Positions 33,558 to 45,596 of a DNA stretch of 64,000 nt are shown here, one piece after another. The stretch's first letter is position 1; every line of letters begins with the position of its first letter. The position numbers and the translations under genes were made by a program. Origin of the DNA: Fennellomyces sp. T-0311 (Eukaryota; Mucoromycota; Mucoromycetes; Mucorales; Lichtheimiaceae); NCBI GenBank assembly GCA_025266875.1, contig JALLLT010000023.1, forward strand, positions 124,001 through 188,000, given 5' to 3'. Under the pieces are notes generated by a model. That model made no database searches and was not told the DNA's origin. It worked only from the letters and a program-made list of their open reading frames with translations.

Positions 33558-36435
33558 CGGAAATGAAAGCGAAAAAAGAAAGGCTGGTTTATCCCCGAAA
33601 CACAAGCTTCGTACTATTTTTCCTCATGGAGCTGCATGCCGACTCCGTCCTCTGAGCATGAGGCCATTTGTGCTACTCTACTTTTTGACTTTTTATGAAG
33701 AGGCTTTTTGGTCACAAAATTGGAAGAAGTAGGTAAACAGTCGACCAGTATCACCACAGGTGCTGCAGTATTATATTTTTTGTCCCAGTGCAATCTTGCA
33801 CTTTCGAATATTGACCATGTTCGCTTGGATGAACAAGTAACCGATGTAAACTTATGTCTTATGAGCCTTGACTATCTCTCTGAGGATATCAGACTCGTTC
33901 GTACCCATCATCTCCTGGTAAAAATGCCACTATTCGCTCTAATGTTTAAGCAGACCCAAACTAATACTGTCTAATGCTTTAATTGACTCGCACAACGAGC
34001 AAATGGGATAAAGGAAGGCCTTCAATGCACACTTTCTACGGTCTGATCCTATTGCTGTCACTTCTACGTTGTAACCAGAAACCAGAACTGGGCACATTTC
34101 TTTTCAGAATCTGGTGGCGAGATTTCATTGCTACGTCGAGTCGCTTTCTTTGCTTCAACATGCAGTTATAAAAATGGAATCGCTCTCTCAAGTAACTTTC
34201 ATTGTAGTTGTATTATGAAAGGATGCGGGTGGATAGACATTGGTAAATTTATAAAAGCGCTGCGATAACCACGGACAGCGGATGTTACCCTCTTGCACTT
34301 GCGGAATATTATACTATTTAAGCGGGCAGTAGCATCATACTTTTTTCCACATATGTCAGATGCATCGTTTATAGATCTTTCATTATGGAAAATTATTCAA
34401 AGATGCTTACGTGAAGCCAAAGTGCGCTTGCTATAAGCAAAGTGATCGTGGCACTAATAGACAACTATCAGGGCCATTTCTTGATGACAGGAATACACAC
34501 CGGCGCTTCGCTCTCAAAGCTGTTGCGACACACTTCTACGTACATACCAGGTATTTCAGAAAACTTGATCTAGTCTTTGTTAATGGTCGTCGACTTTGAG
34601 TCATACCGTTTTGAATGTTGATGATCCGGTGGTAGGATGCAACAATCAAAACAGTCTTCCTGGTTCTTGCATAAAGTTCGGGAACACGAGCGAGCGAATT
34701 ATAATGGACCTGTTGAGTATGCTTGTACATAGTTCATCTTAGATCCCGTTTGCAACCACATACCTTGAAAGAGTACTAGTAGGCACCATCCTCTATGGTA
34801 AAATCATACTTTCTGCGAATGTGCTAGTAAGTATTGGATACACAAATGAAGGCTCTCGTCCATCCCTGTTAGGACAGTGCTGCTTTTACGTTACACGTGT
34901 ACAAAATGTCTGGAACCAAACCACTGAGTGACTTGTGATGTGCATAGTCGATAGTAGACGTAGGTAGAATCATTGACTGTGCAGCATTGCGAAGAAAACT
35001 TGCGTAATAATGCCTTTATTGGGTATAGCTCGCTAAATCAGCGTGTAAACGAAAGCATCGACATGGTTGTTGACGCCGCAGCAAGTCTAGTTCGTTCCAG
35101 CGTGAGCTAATCACCTCGGTTATCTCAGGAACACTTCTGCCGATTAGTTTAAACATTCGTTTAAGGAATCCATTAATTTAATGGAATGGCAGCAGCAGTG
35201 AAGCATACGCCAGTTTCCATGGCGAGTACATAAACATCAGAAACAATAAAAAAAGAAGGCTGAAGAGAAGACCCAAGCGAGGGGCTGTGAGGAAGCGGAT
35301 CTGGCCAGCGCCGTCGCATCTCTAAGCCGTCATTGCATGTTGACTAAAGCCTATATGGTCATGCAGTTTCAGTGCTTGCTGTGAAAACTGTGGGGAACCA
35401 TCATCATGTGGCACCTCATAAAGGGGCATTTGCTCTGGGTATCATCCTCTTCGGAATGAAGTCAGTTGGTTCCTCATTAATCCGATCGGTAGATCCTGAA
35501 ATTACATGCAACCATAAAAACTAACTGGAAGTGTGAGTCACCGAACAATGCCCCAATTCATTTTGTAGATCAAGACGAATCATTAATCGCTGATGCGAGC
35601 ACGGATCCAAAGCCGGTGTGAATCGCGTTCCGGTTCCTTAAACTTTACAGCTGCAGTGGGGAAAAAATAGCCGTCAGCGTCCCCTAGTTACTGCAGGGAT
35701 TTTAGTTTAGCTGTAGCAAGCAGCTCGACTAAGAATAGTGCTCATCAAGCTCATTAAAATAAGCAGCATCACTTTATCGTACAATGATAAGTGCAGCTAG
35801 TTTTAGAAAGGATGCTGGGGTCGGTTCTCCCGTTCGCCCAGCACGTGGTACAACGGAATACGGATGACAGCGAGATAGCATGATCCACCGGAAATTCCTT
35901 TCTTTATCAACTTGTGTGTGTGAACAGCAACAGGGGCGACTGTGTACAGCGATTACTATAGTGAAGAGGCCAAAAATAGACGCATGGTCCACACTACCTA
36001 ACGATCGCCATCAACATCGCCTATTCTGGTAGGCAACAAGATGCCAAAGCAACACTTCAGACGGGGGTCAAATGTTTTCTTTAATTTGGATGGCCGTATG
36101 TAACAAAGCAAAATAGGGTAATGGCAGAGTAAAAGGTTGATGCGATGTAGATTGCCACTGTCAACATTCTCGGCATTGCATGCATTTGCATATCATGCAT
36201 ATAGCATGCATGGGCATAAGCAGAATAAAAAGGCAAGGTGTATCTATATTGGTTGATAAAATCTGCCCATGACACCATAAGCGAAGATGTGGCATAAGGG
36301 ATGGGGTATCTAAGAATGACAATGGCATAATTATTGCATGGAAGTGTGAATGTGTGCGTATGTGTTGTTACATAGGTGATAGACGTTCAGGTATAATGTT
36401 GAATTGGGGGATGCAATCTATAAAAATAAAACAGG
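33558..36435. other. Intergenic, 2.9 kb, no gene seen
   Basis: AT-rich sequence with open frames under 90 codons and no recognised protein, tRNA or terminal repeat. The first few hundred bases upstream of 33557 should contain the ANY1 promoter. Near 36172-36215 there is a cluster of TGCATGC/ATGCAT words (alternating purine-pyrimidine). It is probably old repeat debris. Confidence 0.4.
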
Positions 36436-37408
36436 TTATGCCTTGGGTGGTGGCACGGGTGGTGGCACCTCTCCATGTGTCGTGGTTGGCGGAGCTGAGG
36501 ATGAAGAAGATGATGTTGATGCCGGGGAACCCGTTGCTCGCTCTTTGCCCTTTCTGCTCGTACCCGCTGCCTTGTTTCTCAGTTCTGCACAGGATCCCAA
36601 TGCCTTCCGTGCACGTCTCCCAATGGATCCCATTCTTTCTACACCCACATCGGAGCGACGGCGAGGCTCCAGCAAGGTGGACCTGCCTCCTGCATTACGG
36701 AGCGCCGGCATTGAAATACGATGGCGCAGGCTCTTCTTTTCCTCCAACAAGACCGGCTCGACGGGTGAATACTTTAGAGGCTTTGGCGGGTACTGGGTAA
36801 TCACCGGGGGCTGTATGGAAGCTGCCACCGGAGACAGAAATCGGTTGCCATGATGAGTTGTTGTGCTGAATTGCGGGATAGCAATGGTCGTATTGACGAC
36901 GAGCTTTGACGGTGGCGGGTTCGAGTGTCGACGTTGCTCTTCCATTTCGTGATAATCGCGCTGCAAATTATCGTGCGACCTGGATGGTCCTCTCAATGCT
37001 TCGATTTTCGCTCGTAGAAACGCACTCGACCGACGCAGTAAATCACCTGCTGATCGGCGTCGTTTGCCTCTTTCGACAACGATCGGTGGTGTCTCCGAAG
37101 AAGTTTGCTCCAGAGGTGGCGATGGTGTTGATTCTTTGGGTGTTTCAACGCGTGAAGCCGATACAGAATCAGAATCTGAAGCGTGTTGCTAAAGAACCAA
37201 ATGTTTTTATTAGACCATCATTGCCTTTTATAGTCCAGAACCACGTTACCTCCAACTTCAACTCAACGCGTAACCGCGATCGCTTTTTATCGAATTGACG
37301 AATGAGGTCCGTTGAAAAGGAATCGTCTACTGAGATTTCTTGCGGAACGGGTAACAGCCAATCCCGTAGTTGTGAGGGTGCGCTTGGACCAGCGACTGAT
37401 GCGGACAT
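36436..37408 (-). CDS. Hypothetical low-complexity protein
   Basis: Two exons (37408-37250 and 37188-36436) with a 61-nt intron (GTAACG..TTTAG) encode about 303 residues. I recognise no domain. The N-terminus (MSASVAGPSAPSQLRDWLLP) is followed by a charged helix (FDKKRSRLRVELKLEQH). A Ser/Pro/Glu-rich stretch comes next, then a basic segment RGKRRRSAGDLLRRSSAFLR that could be a nuclear localisation signal or a phosphorylation site (RRRS, RRSS). The C-terminus is a polyserine run and PPPVPPPKA, an SH3-ligand-like proline motif. Composition suggests a disordered cytoskeletal, signalling or nuclear adaptor, but this is a guess. Codon use and clean splicing argue that it is a real gene. Confidence 0.65.
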
Positions 37409-38383
37409 CGAGGTTCACACAAAGTCGATTTAGGGATGTTATAAATCCTCTAAAGATCTCTTGAAAAAAGAGGAAAAAGGGAAAAGAGTAGTAAAACAAA
37501 AAAAGGAAACGCTTTTTATATTTTTTTTCGCTCTTTGATCGAGACTGTCCTACGAATGTTGATGGTTTGTATAACCTTGTCACCATCAACCACTAACCGA
37601 TGAACCTGAATTTCGGATTCACCGGATTTCTTTCCATTGCTCTTGTACACCTCAACTGGTAATTATTGCACGTGGATTCGTAGCGGTGATCCATCCTCTT
37701 TAAAACACATGGCAACAAAGCGAAGCACACAGTAGGCAGGTGCTGCCGACCTGTGCAACAACAAAATGACAACCCGTTGCCATGGCATTTACTGGTGGCA
37801 GGGTCACGCAACCATATTCCGAAAAACCAGGTGCTAATATAAAAGTAGAATTTTTTTTGGTTATCAATTGTTTAGACATGTCTCGGCTGATGTTATTGGA
37901 CTTTAACGAAGAGTTATTCAGGTATCAGCAAATTTGAGACGTTTCGTGAGTTTGAGGCGGAGTGCTGTCGCATCACTCTTTATTTTTCAATAGTAGCACT
38001 AAAAATGGATAGCCACAACATGAATAAGTAAGTTAGATGCGGCTTGGACTCAAAGATATCGATTTACAGTTAGTCTCATTACCGTGTCATTTGCATATAT
38101 CGATCCTTTAGCACGCAGTGTGTAAGTACTATCTTTAGAATGAGCAATGATTTATTGCCCATACATATTGAATGAATGCATAACCAATTTTCTTTTTTTC
38201 CATAAAATTGCCGCCATTTTATCCAGGAGTGCATGAGTGTATCGCCTACATACATATGTTTTCGGCGAATTGCCCCGCGCCTGCGAAGACTTTTAAGAAC
38301 ATTTGTGGCAAATGGATGATATCAGTTACATTCATATGACAAAGTAGCACATGAAGAATTGAATCACAAAATAGATAATTTTT
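37409..38383. other. Intergenic, nothing recognised
   Basis: About 1 kb between the hypothetical gene (starting at 37408 on the minus strand) and the 3' end of the first dioxygenase. A purine-rich run on the plus strand (GAAAAAAGAGGAAAAAGGG, about 37460-37482) lies upstream of the hypothetical gene. No further gene was seen. Confidence 0.4.
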
Positions 38384-39768
38384 TTATTGGAGTACTTGCT
38401 TGGTTTTCTCGTATGCCGCATCTAAACGAAGTTGCAAATAGTCTGCCGAAGTCAACAATACATCATTCAGATGTTCTGGGATTTCTTTGAAAACCGGACG
38501 CTCGGCGGGTACGATGCTGCTCGGGATGGCTTGCAACGGAACATCACGTTGTGGCTGACCAAAGACTGCGATAGAATAACGATCAAGAGATTGATGTTCA
38601 GGCAGAGCTACTACACGATGTAGCGTTGACTTGAACAAGCCATTGGTCCAATATTCCATAATGCCACCCACATTCACTACACCAAAAAAAATATCAATAA
38701 AAAGTTTCTCGGGAGAGAAATATTACCACGGGTTGAACTTACCGAGAATAGCTCCATCAATGATCGGTGCTGAAATCCATTCCGTTCTGCTAGCCTGAAC
38801 TTCTAATCCTCCAACATCTTTTTGGAAAAGTAAAGTGATAGAGCCATAATCCGTATGTGCACCAGCGCGCGCTAAACAAGACGATTGTCAGTTTCTATTT
38901 TTACGTTTTTATGTTTCAAACCCTGTACCTGGTTCCTTGTACGAATCTTCTACTCCGCGCGGGTACTTTAAGAAGCGAAGAGTTTCGCCACACGTGGGCT
39001 CATCGTATTGATGGCGCTTGCTAAACCATTCTCGACCACCTTCTTCTTCGGGAATCTGTACGTTTTATTTTGACAAGTTAGGAACAATAAAATTTAGATC
39101 TTTCATTTCAGTTCTGTTTTTCCTTACCTTCAGGGCAATTGCAAATGCTTCAAGGATTTGAACAATTTGTGCGTGGCACGCGCGAGAAAACTGTTCAAGT
39201 TCATCCTTTGATTTGGTAAAAGCCGAGGGCAGCGGATAGTCATATTTACCATTGATAAATGGACCAAAGTTGAATGCTCTAGTAGATAAAGTTTAAGGTT
39301 GGGGATCCGACACATTTTTTTACGAGATAAAAGTTGCCTTACTCTTTGTGGTCACCTTGCTTCTGTGTGTCAGGATCCAACCTACATAAAGTTTTTTTTT
39401 TTTTTTTTTAGTTTTGCATATATATGAATGACAATATTTGTACTTTACTTTTGGACATAAAGACCCGTGTAACCACGGTTACTTTTGATGGAAACCGCGT
39501 CCTTTTCTTCTTGTGGGAGATCGTAGAACTTCTTTGACTGTTCAAAAATGGTAATGATCATCTGTCAGTCACGAGATTCGCACAATGCATGAATATTTTT
39601 CGGCTTCTTTACCAGAGAAAAAGCCTCAGCGATCATTTCCTTGGGTACTTGATGGTTAATGACGTAGAAAAAACCAATGCTTGTGCAAGCATCAAGGACT
39701 TGTTCGGCAATAGTAGACGAGCGGTTGGCAAAGTCGCTGAAATCGATGATTGGGAGTTGGTAAACCAT
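38384..39768 (-). CDS. Fe(II)/2-oxoglutarate-dependent dioxygenase, copy A (isopenicillin-N-synthase-like)
   Basis: A soluble oxidase of the DIOX_N/2OG-FeII_Oxy family. Seven exons: 39768-39613, 39537-39449, 39381-39343, 39278-39128, 39055-38929, 38871-38743 and 38676-38384. The N-terminus has the family hallmark PIIDFSDFANRS and GFFYVINHQVP. The double-stranded beta-helix core has the iron ligands HTD (AGAHTDYGSITLLFQKD), the distal His (STLHRVVALPE) and the 2-oxoglutarate-binding RYS (DRYSIAVF). All catalytic residues are present. The substrate is unknown; relatives hydroxylate or desaturate small metabolites. TATAAAT lies about 75 bases upstream of the ATG. Copy A lacks one intron that B and C share (before ACH in FSRACHAQ). 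It is the first of a tandem family with the copies at 41239 and 47876. Confidence 0.9.
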
Positions 39769-41238
39769 ATTTTTATTCTGTAAACTGCAAGAAAAAGTGT
39801 ACAACAGACAAAGAAATTAGAAAGCTGCAACTGTTCATGTGTATTTATATGCATCATTCCGAGGCATGTTTGGTAATCGATAAGTACTTATCATCGTGGT
39901 GTGTGAGTTTCTCGTAATGACAGCTTACCCATTGGAAAATTGTAGGCAAAATGTGTTACCTGAAAGCCAACAAGGGAGATAAAAGACAAACGCGATAAGA
40001 TAGCATGACTCAAACCGGGGTATATGCGGCACTCAAGAAGTAGGTTATCAACTAGACAGAAAACCCTAAGGTAACTGCTAAGGCGATAAGACGGTATTAA
40101 CTTTTTCCCTTGCCTTCTTTCGCGCTTTGCTTCCAGGAGACAGACGAAAACCGATCGTCGGAAAATAGAAGTTCCAATATCCTTATCTTTAATTGACAAA
40201 TTTGGAGGTGGCTCCGCTCTTGTCAAATCATACTTGCCTTTGAGTGGCGTGTCTTCCATGCTTTTCTTAGATCAACAATTTACTGATATTATGAATGTTT
40301 ACGATTTTTGATAACGGTATATGTTTGTCATGGGTACAACCTCCTCTTGTCACCCACCCACTGTAAGTACGCTGCAGAACTAATGCACGCGCGACGACGA
40401 GAAAGTAATAGTATCATAAGGCTTTGATTTGTGTTTTGCCGGGATTGGCAGTTTTAGAAGCATCTCAATACTCTGTGCAACATTTTTGAACACTCCCAGT
40501 CCTATAATGCCTTTTTGAAAAAGGAAGACTTTGTCGTCGTGACCAAAAGATGCGGGATTCCGTGAATGTACAATTCTCTGGACATGTTCTTCTGATTACG
40601 TATTAATATGCAAAAATCACTCGAATCACTTGCTAAATAGTTATAATACTAGAAAGAAGAAAAATAATAAACGAGAGATTGGAAAGATCTCTTTCTCGTC
40701 TTCAGCAATTAAACTCACCACATGTATTGTTCGCATCAAGGCTTAACCATTTAGCAGTAGTATCTGTGTTCTCTATTATTATATAGAATCGAATATGTCT
40801 TTATTATGTTAACGGTTCTCTCTATTTATATTGCTCGAGATAAAACTCATAATCAAATAGCCGTGGTCGGGAGGATGCCATATCGTATAGCCGACACGGC
40901 AATGTTTCTAGACTTCTTGGAAGATCTAGTCAAGCCGGAAGGCTGTCAATGTATTATTCAGGTACCGTCATACGTTTACCCGGTAGTGCCGACTAGCTAG
41001 TACCTTGGATACCACACCAAAGAACAAGGTAAAAGTTGTCAATCAACATGATAAGCAGCACACGAATAAACTACAGATGGACAAGAAAAAACTTTGACAA
41101 AGGTCAACGACTATTAATTCAAAAATCTGTGTATTCATACATGTCATGCGAACTAGTCATGTTGATAACGTAATGAATCATGGATTATTCTATGCCAAGC
41201 TTTACCAAAAAAAAAGTTAACCATAACACTAACAGCGT
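39769..41238. other. Spacer between dioxygenase copies A and B
   Basis: 1.5 kb. It holds a possible small minus-strand frame (39891-40259, listed) and a TATTTATA-ending motif at about 40800-40830 that recurs elsewhere. A plus-strand frame at 40806-41000 has no recognisable features. Confidence 0.35.
39891..40259 (-). CDS. Possible small protein or first exon
   Basis: An open frame of 122 codons starting MEDTPLKGKYDLTRAEPPPN. The first 30 residues look protein-like (NLSIKDKDIGTSIFRRSVFV). The rest is less convincing and contains possible donor sites (for example GTTTTC after FRRS), so it may be only a first exon or a remnant. I recognise no family. It lies in the same orientation as the flanking dioxygenases. 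Confidence 0.25.
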   Translation of the reverse strand: MEDTPLKGKYDLTRAEPPPNLSIKDKDIGTSIFRRSVFVCLLEAKRERRQGKKLIPSYRLSSYLRVFCLVDNLLLECRIYPGLSHAILSRLSFISLVGFQVTHFAYNFPMGKLSLRETHTPR

Positions 41239-42550
41239 TTATTTCTTGCCATATGACTGCTCATAGCGAATCTGCATATAATCCATTACTTTCAATTCAC
41301 GATCGTTTGGAATATCTTCAAACTCGGGTCGTTCTTTTGGAATAACAGAGCCTGGAATTGGTGCCAACGATACATCCTTTTCTGGTTGTACAAAATAGGC
41401 AATCGAGTAACGATCGTTGCCTTGGTGCTCAGGTTTAAAAACAACTCGATGTAGTGTTGATTTGAACAATCCGTTTGTCCAGTATTCCATGACACCGCCA
41501 ACATTAACTATTCGATATTTTAGTTTCATCCGTCCGCCTTATTTTTGAACACTAACTAACCTAATACGGAATCCTTTATCAACGGAGCCGAAATCCACTC
41601 CGTGCGACTTGCTTGCACTTCCAATCCATCAATGTCCTTTTGGAACAACAGGGTGATGCTGCCATAATCTGTATGTGCTCCAGTTCGAACAGGATCTTTG
41701 TAACTAGCCTCACCACCTCGGGGATACTTTAAGAATCGGAGAAGCTCGCTCGAAAGAGGCACATCGTACCGATGGCGCTCATGAAACCATTCAAGCCCTC
41801 CCTCTTCTTCCGGAATCTTGGAATACATAATTAATTCACGAAAATGTAGGTTTTTTTTAACCAAATATACTGACCTTGAGTGCAATTGAAAACGCTTTTA
41901 ATATTTGCATGGCAGCAGAGTGACATGCCTAAGAAAGCGCAAATAATTTAGTGCTTAGTTTTAGAAGCTCCTAATAGACCTACTCTTGCAAACCCTTCGA
42001 CTTCGCCCTTGTTCTTCAAAAATGCATCAGGTAAAAGACTGTATGGTTCGTCTTTTCTAAAAGGTAAGAAGTCGTATGCTCTGATCACGAATTAGCGGTG
42101 CCTCTCGTGTGGCAATAAACCAAGTACTCGGATAAACTTACTCCTTATGGTCACCTTGCCTTTGATGTTTAGGATCGAGTCTGATGCCGATGAAACCTTA
42201 ATACTCATGAGGTGGCTACTATCGAATTCTGAAGTACCTTTGTACTAAAAGTCCAGTATAGCCATGATTATCTTCATTGATCTTGTACTTGGTCTTTTCT
42301 TCGTAAGGCAAGTCGTAAAACTCTTTGCTCTAAACCGCAGACATATTCTCACATAAATAAATATGCATCTCGATCGCGAGAAAGCGAAACTTACTATTTC
42401 AAAAGCTCTCGATACTTGCTGCAAAGGAACGCTGTGATTGACCACATAAAAGAATCCGATGGTCTTGCAAGCACAGAGGATCTCCTCAGCAATCTGGGAC
42501 GATCGGTTGTCGAAATCGCTGAAATCAACAACAGGGATTGTGTACGTCAT
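41239..42550 (-). CDS. Fe(II)/2-oxoglutarate-dependent dioxygenase, copy B
   Basis: Paralogue of copy A. The start at 42550 reads MTYTIPVVDFSDFDNRSSQI, then GFFYVVNHSVP. Exons follow the same plan as copy A plus one extra intron between GEVEGFAR and ACHSAAMQ (about 41928-41988). Core motifs: IPEEEGGLEWFHERHRYDVP, FLKYPRGGE, the iron-binding TGAHTDYGSITLLFQKD, TEWISAPLI, NVGGVMEYWTNGLFKSTLHR with the distal His, and DRYSIAYF. It ends QSYGKK. All catalytic residues are present, so it is probably active. A TATATATAA sequence lies about 70 bases upstream of the ATG on the coding strand. One intron (after FSIALK) seems to use a GTCAGT donor. Confidence 0.9.
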
Positions 42551-43297
42551 ATAGAAGTATAAGGTAAGAATAAATGGGATGAGAAAAAGATAGAGGAAAA
42601 GTACACATCGGAAACGCCAATTTATATATAACCGATGAACTTTTTTTCGATTCTCACAACCACATCCTCGCTGTTGATAAGGTCATTTTGTCACACCGAT
42701 GGAATGTTTGACACACAGCCTATGTTATTACCCTGCTCCTGAATATAGGGGCACGCTATTTAACAACGGTACAGGAAATTATACATACGTGAGATAAAAG
42801 CATCGTATACCCTCTTCCAACTTTATATAAAAGTGAACTGACATTCAGCGGGCCACCACTTTTCCTTTTACTGCGACGTGAGATAACAGAAAGAGATAAG
42901 CGGATTAGTAAGTGTTGCTACACAATACTCCGTTCTTGTCACTATTTTCTATCTATCTATGCTCAACGCATTATGCATCTTTAGAGGGAGAGAATCGTGA
43001 AAAACCGCGAAAACTTATTAGCACAGTGATGAGTTATAGCTGTGTTCATATTGAAAATCAAAGCATGTGAGCTAATCTTTTCCCTGTCCCCCAAAGATAC
43101 TTGATAAAAACATTGAAAATAATTAGCTATTATATCTTGTTCTTTGCGTGGTAGTCTATTGACCGGCTTTGATGGCGGAAGAGATAGCTACTCACATTTT
43201 TACATAAGCTTGAAGATATGTTTAGGAAAGACAGAGTACTATGCGATCGAGTACGTATCAGCTGTAGTTTTCCTAGTGTAATGGAAAAGTGACACTA

Positions 43298-43354
43298 TGC
43301 AAAGGTGACTTTAAGCAATCCGTACGTCCACTCATCAAACATTATACTGACATT
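43298..43354 (-). pseudogene. Possible dioxygenase remnant (fourth copy)
   Basis: A short minus-strand frame reads NVSIMFDEWTYGLLKVTFA. It aligns in order with the conserved segment just before the distal iron-binding His of the neighbours (NVGGVMEYWTNGLFKSTLHR in B, NVGGMLEYWSCGLLKGAMHR in C). The His and everything around it are lost. The match is short, so chance cannot be excluded. Confidence 0.3.
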
Positions 43355-43500
43355 ATCGATGGAACGGCAATTATTTGTACCAGCAGATGCAATAACAGTA
43401 AGAATATGTTTTTAAGCATTCTATTGATGTCGGTACCGGGTATATAGCACGGTATTCCCATATGTCGTATAACGGCAATATCGGTTCAGTGTAATATCGA

Positions 43501-44215
43501 TTACCACTCGCTCTGAATACAGTCCAGTAATGCCTGTCTAAGAAAGAAGGTTATAGGATGCCGTAGTCGCCGCATACATAGGATTCTCGTTTGGAAGTAA
43601 GTACGTTCCAAAGCACATGAGAAATAAATTCTTTTCGGCTTAGTGTCGATAAAATTTGCTCGCTGCAACCAACACGTCGATGTCGTAATCATTATTGATT
43701 GAAATAATTCCCGCAAAAATACCGGCTGGAGCAAATATATTGTTGTGTCCTCTCCTGCTTGTAGGTCTGTGGGCATAAAGGAGGATTTAATTTGCGCTTT
43801 TGTTTTTTGTTCTTTGAAGTCAAACACAACGCTGGCCAGGATATTGTTTTCCATCTGCTTATCGCCTTGTTTGATATCTGCAAGAGACCAAAATGTGCAT
43901 TTCGTCCCACGACCAAAATCTGCATTAACATCACCACTTACTCAGAATCCAGCTCCTTTGAAGTCACAGCGAGTCGGTATATCCTACTATCCAGTCAGCA
44001 TGGTGTGAATCTTTTGAATCCTCGATGTTGATTTCAGGGACCAAGGGACTAATGTAACGCTCGTTGCTGTAAACGAGATGTATTCGATTGATTTCACAAT
44101 GTTTTCTACCTTATTCGTTTGATCGATGTAGAGCTTGTCGTACCATAAGTAGTCGATGTCGAAATCCTTTCATACCTGCTGACATATATCGTCATATGCT
44201 CGTGATGATCTGCGG
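43501..44215 (-). pseudogene. HET-like (heterokaryon incompatibility) domain protein, broken
   Basis: Minus-strand fragments in shifting frames: TADHHEHMTIY (about 44210-44180), then KDFDIDYLWYDKLYIDQTNK (about 44151-44092), then SVTLVP and, in another frame, EINIEDSKDS. DYLWYDKLYIDQTN matches the core of fungal HET domains (W-x-D-x-x-C-I-D-Q). Further down come GRGTKCTFWSLADI, ASVVFDFKEQKTKAQIKSSF and MPTDLQAGE (about 43930-43760). YRH-stop-AEKNLFLMCFGT (about 43640-43590) resembles the C-terminal half of the same family. A TGA sits where a Trp is expected before KDFD, and at least two frameshifts are seen. HET-like proteins mediate allorecognition in ascomycetes; in Mucoromycota their role is unknown. 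The assignment is from motif recognition. Confidence 0.5.
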
Positions 44216-45029
44216 TAACATATAGATCATCTAGTTTTCCGCTTTCAAAAAACTTGGTAATAACTTTATGCCCCCCTTGTCAATCAAATTGTATTAGCCA
44301 TTGTTCTTTTGGAGCTCCTGGCCTGATTACTCCCAGTAATACGAGAAGGTAATTCTACCATCGATAACTTGGTTCCTGGGAATCTTTTACCAGTCAGAAG
44401 CGCGATGAGCCATAAAGGTCTGTATGCACCTCCATTCGAATGATATGCACTCAGTAAGTTTCGATCGGCTACTCTTTGCAGTATGACATACTCGATATAC
44501 ATGCTTGTGGTAGACTGCTCTGTGATGGAAAGTGCTATGTGCTCTTACTGCCAATTTACAAAAGCAACACGAAAAATGTTAAATCACTAGACTTTACCTG
44601 ATAATATGCTGTTGACTCTTGCAGGCGCAGATGAAAAAGATGAAAAGGAGCAAAGGGAACGAAAAGAAAGAAAAGGGTTTGTTACGCTTGAGGTATACTA
44701 TAGCGTAACAATCTCAGCCAAGCCAACGGTATATTACCAGAGTTACGGGGCCGATGAAGTCCTATATTACTCAGTGAGGTTTTGTTCAGTCATGGGCAGG
44801 TATATGTATTCCTATTTCAGCTATCATCCGAAGCATATTGTGGACAGTTCCGTGATGGAGTAGAGTAACTGGTACGACCATCATGTCGCATAATCAGTAC
44901 CTGAGCACTGTATCACATGATGACTTGAAACGAAATTGCGATGAACCGCGATCCTTTTTGTTCGTAAACATAACGGCAATGTCGATATGATATTAAAGCG
45001 GAGAGAAACAAAGGCAAAAAGTTCGTGAA

Positions 45030-45186
45030 GTCAAATCCGAGGACCGCCCGGATATAGCTGGCGAGATTAAAGTGGATAAGCGAGATTTGATGCCATTTCC
45101 TAGTCGATTATGGCAATTCAGAAGAATATCCACACCGATAAACACACTTTAAAATTAAAACTGCCTCCCAAGAATCACGTAGAATT
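45030..45186. repeat. Dispersed repeat, copy 2 (pairs with 21835-21985)
   Basis: It starts TCAAATCCGAGGACC like copy 1 and remains alignable for about 150 bases with roughly one third of positions changed. It has an open plus-strand reading (KSEDRPDIAGEIKVDKRD) that copy 1 shares in weakened form. It lies 0.4 kb from the inverted-repeat element and 0.8 kb from the recombinase pseudogene, so it may belong to the same decayed transposon. Confidence 0.55.
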
Positions 45187-45596
45187 AACTCAGAGTAAAA
45201 ATATTGATCTTCGTTTTGAGCTGGCAGAGGAATTGGTTGGGTGCCGTCGAACATGCATACTGGCTCAACAAGCAATTGGATGTCATTACAGTGGCCACTT
45301 TATATAACGATACGATAATGCAGCCCAAACTTTATTGTTATTCCCTAAATATCATTTTATGAAGCGGCCACTATACATTTTGTAGAGAGAGTATAGGTCC
45401 ATCCAGTGATGGTAATGGCTAACAAAACTATCTACAGAGTGTTTTGCATAACGCTTTTATGATGTAAGAATCTGTCTAACGTTTTTATTCAAGTGTTTCA
45501 AAACATGGGCTTTATGTAACCGTTAAATTATGTCTATAGCTGAGGTACAATCGAAAACCTCCAAATTCCTGCTAAAAGAAAATTAATCATAAATAT

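Noticed and set aside
36354..36853. Two overlapping plus-strand frames of about 148 codons
   Set aside because: Antisense to the second exon of the hypothetical gene at 36436-37408, which has a clean intron and consistent frame; the plus frames have no splice or motif support.
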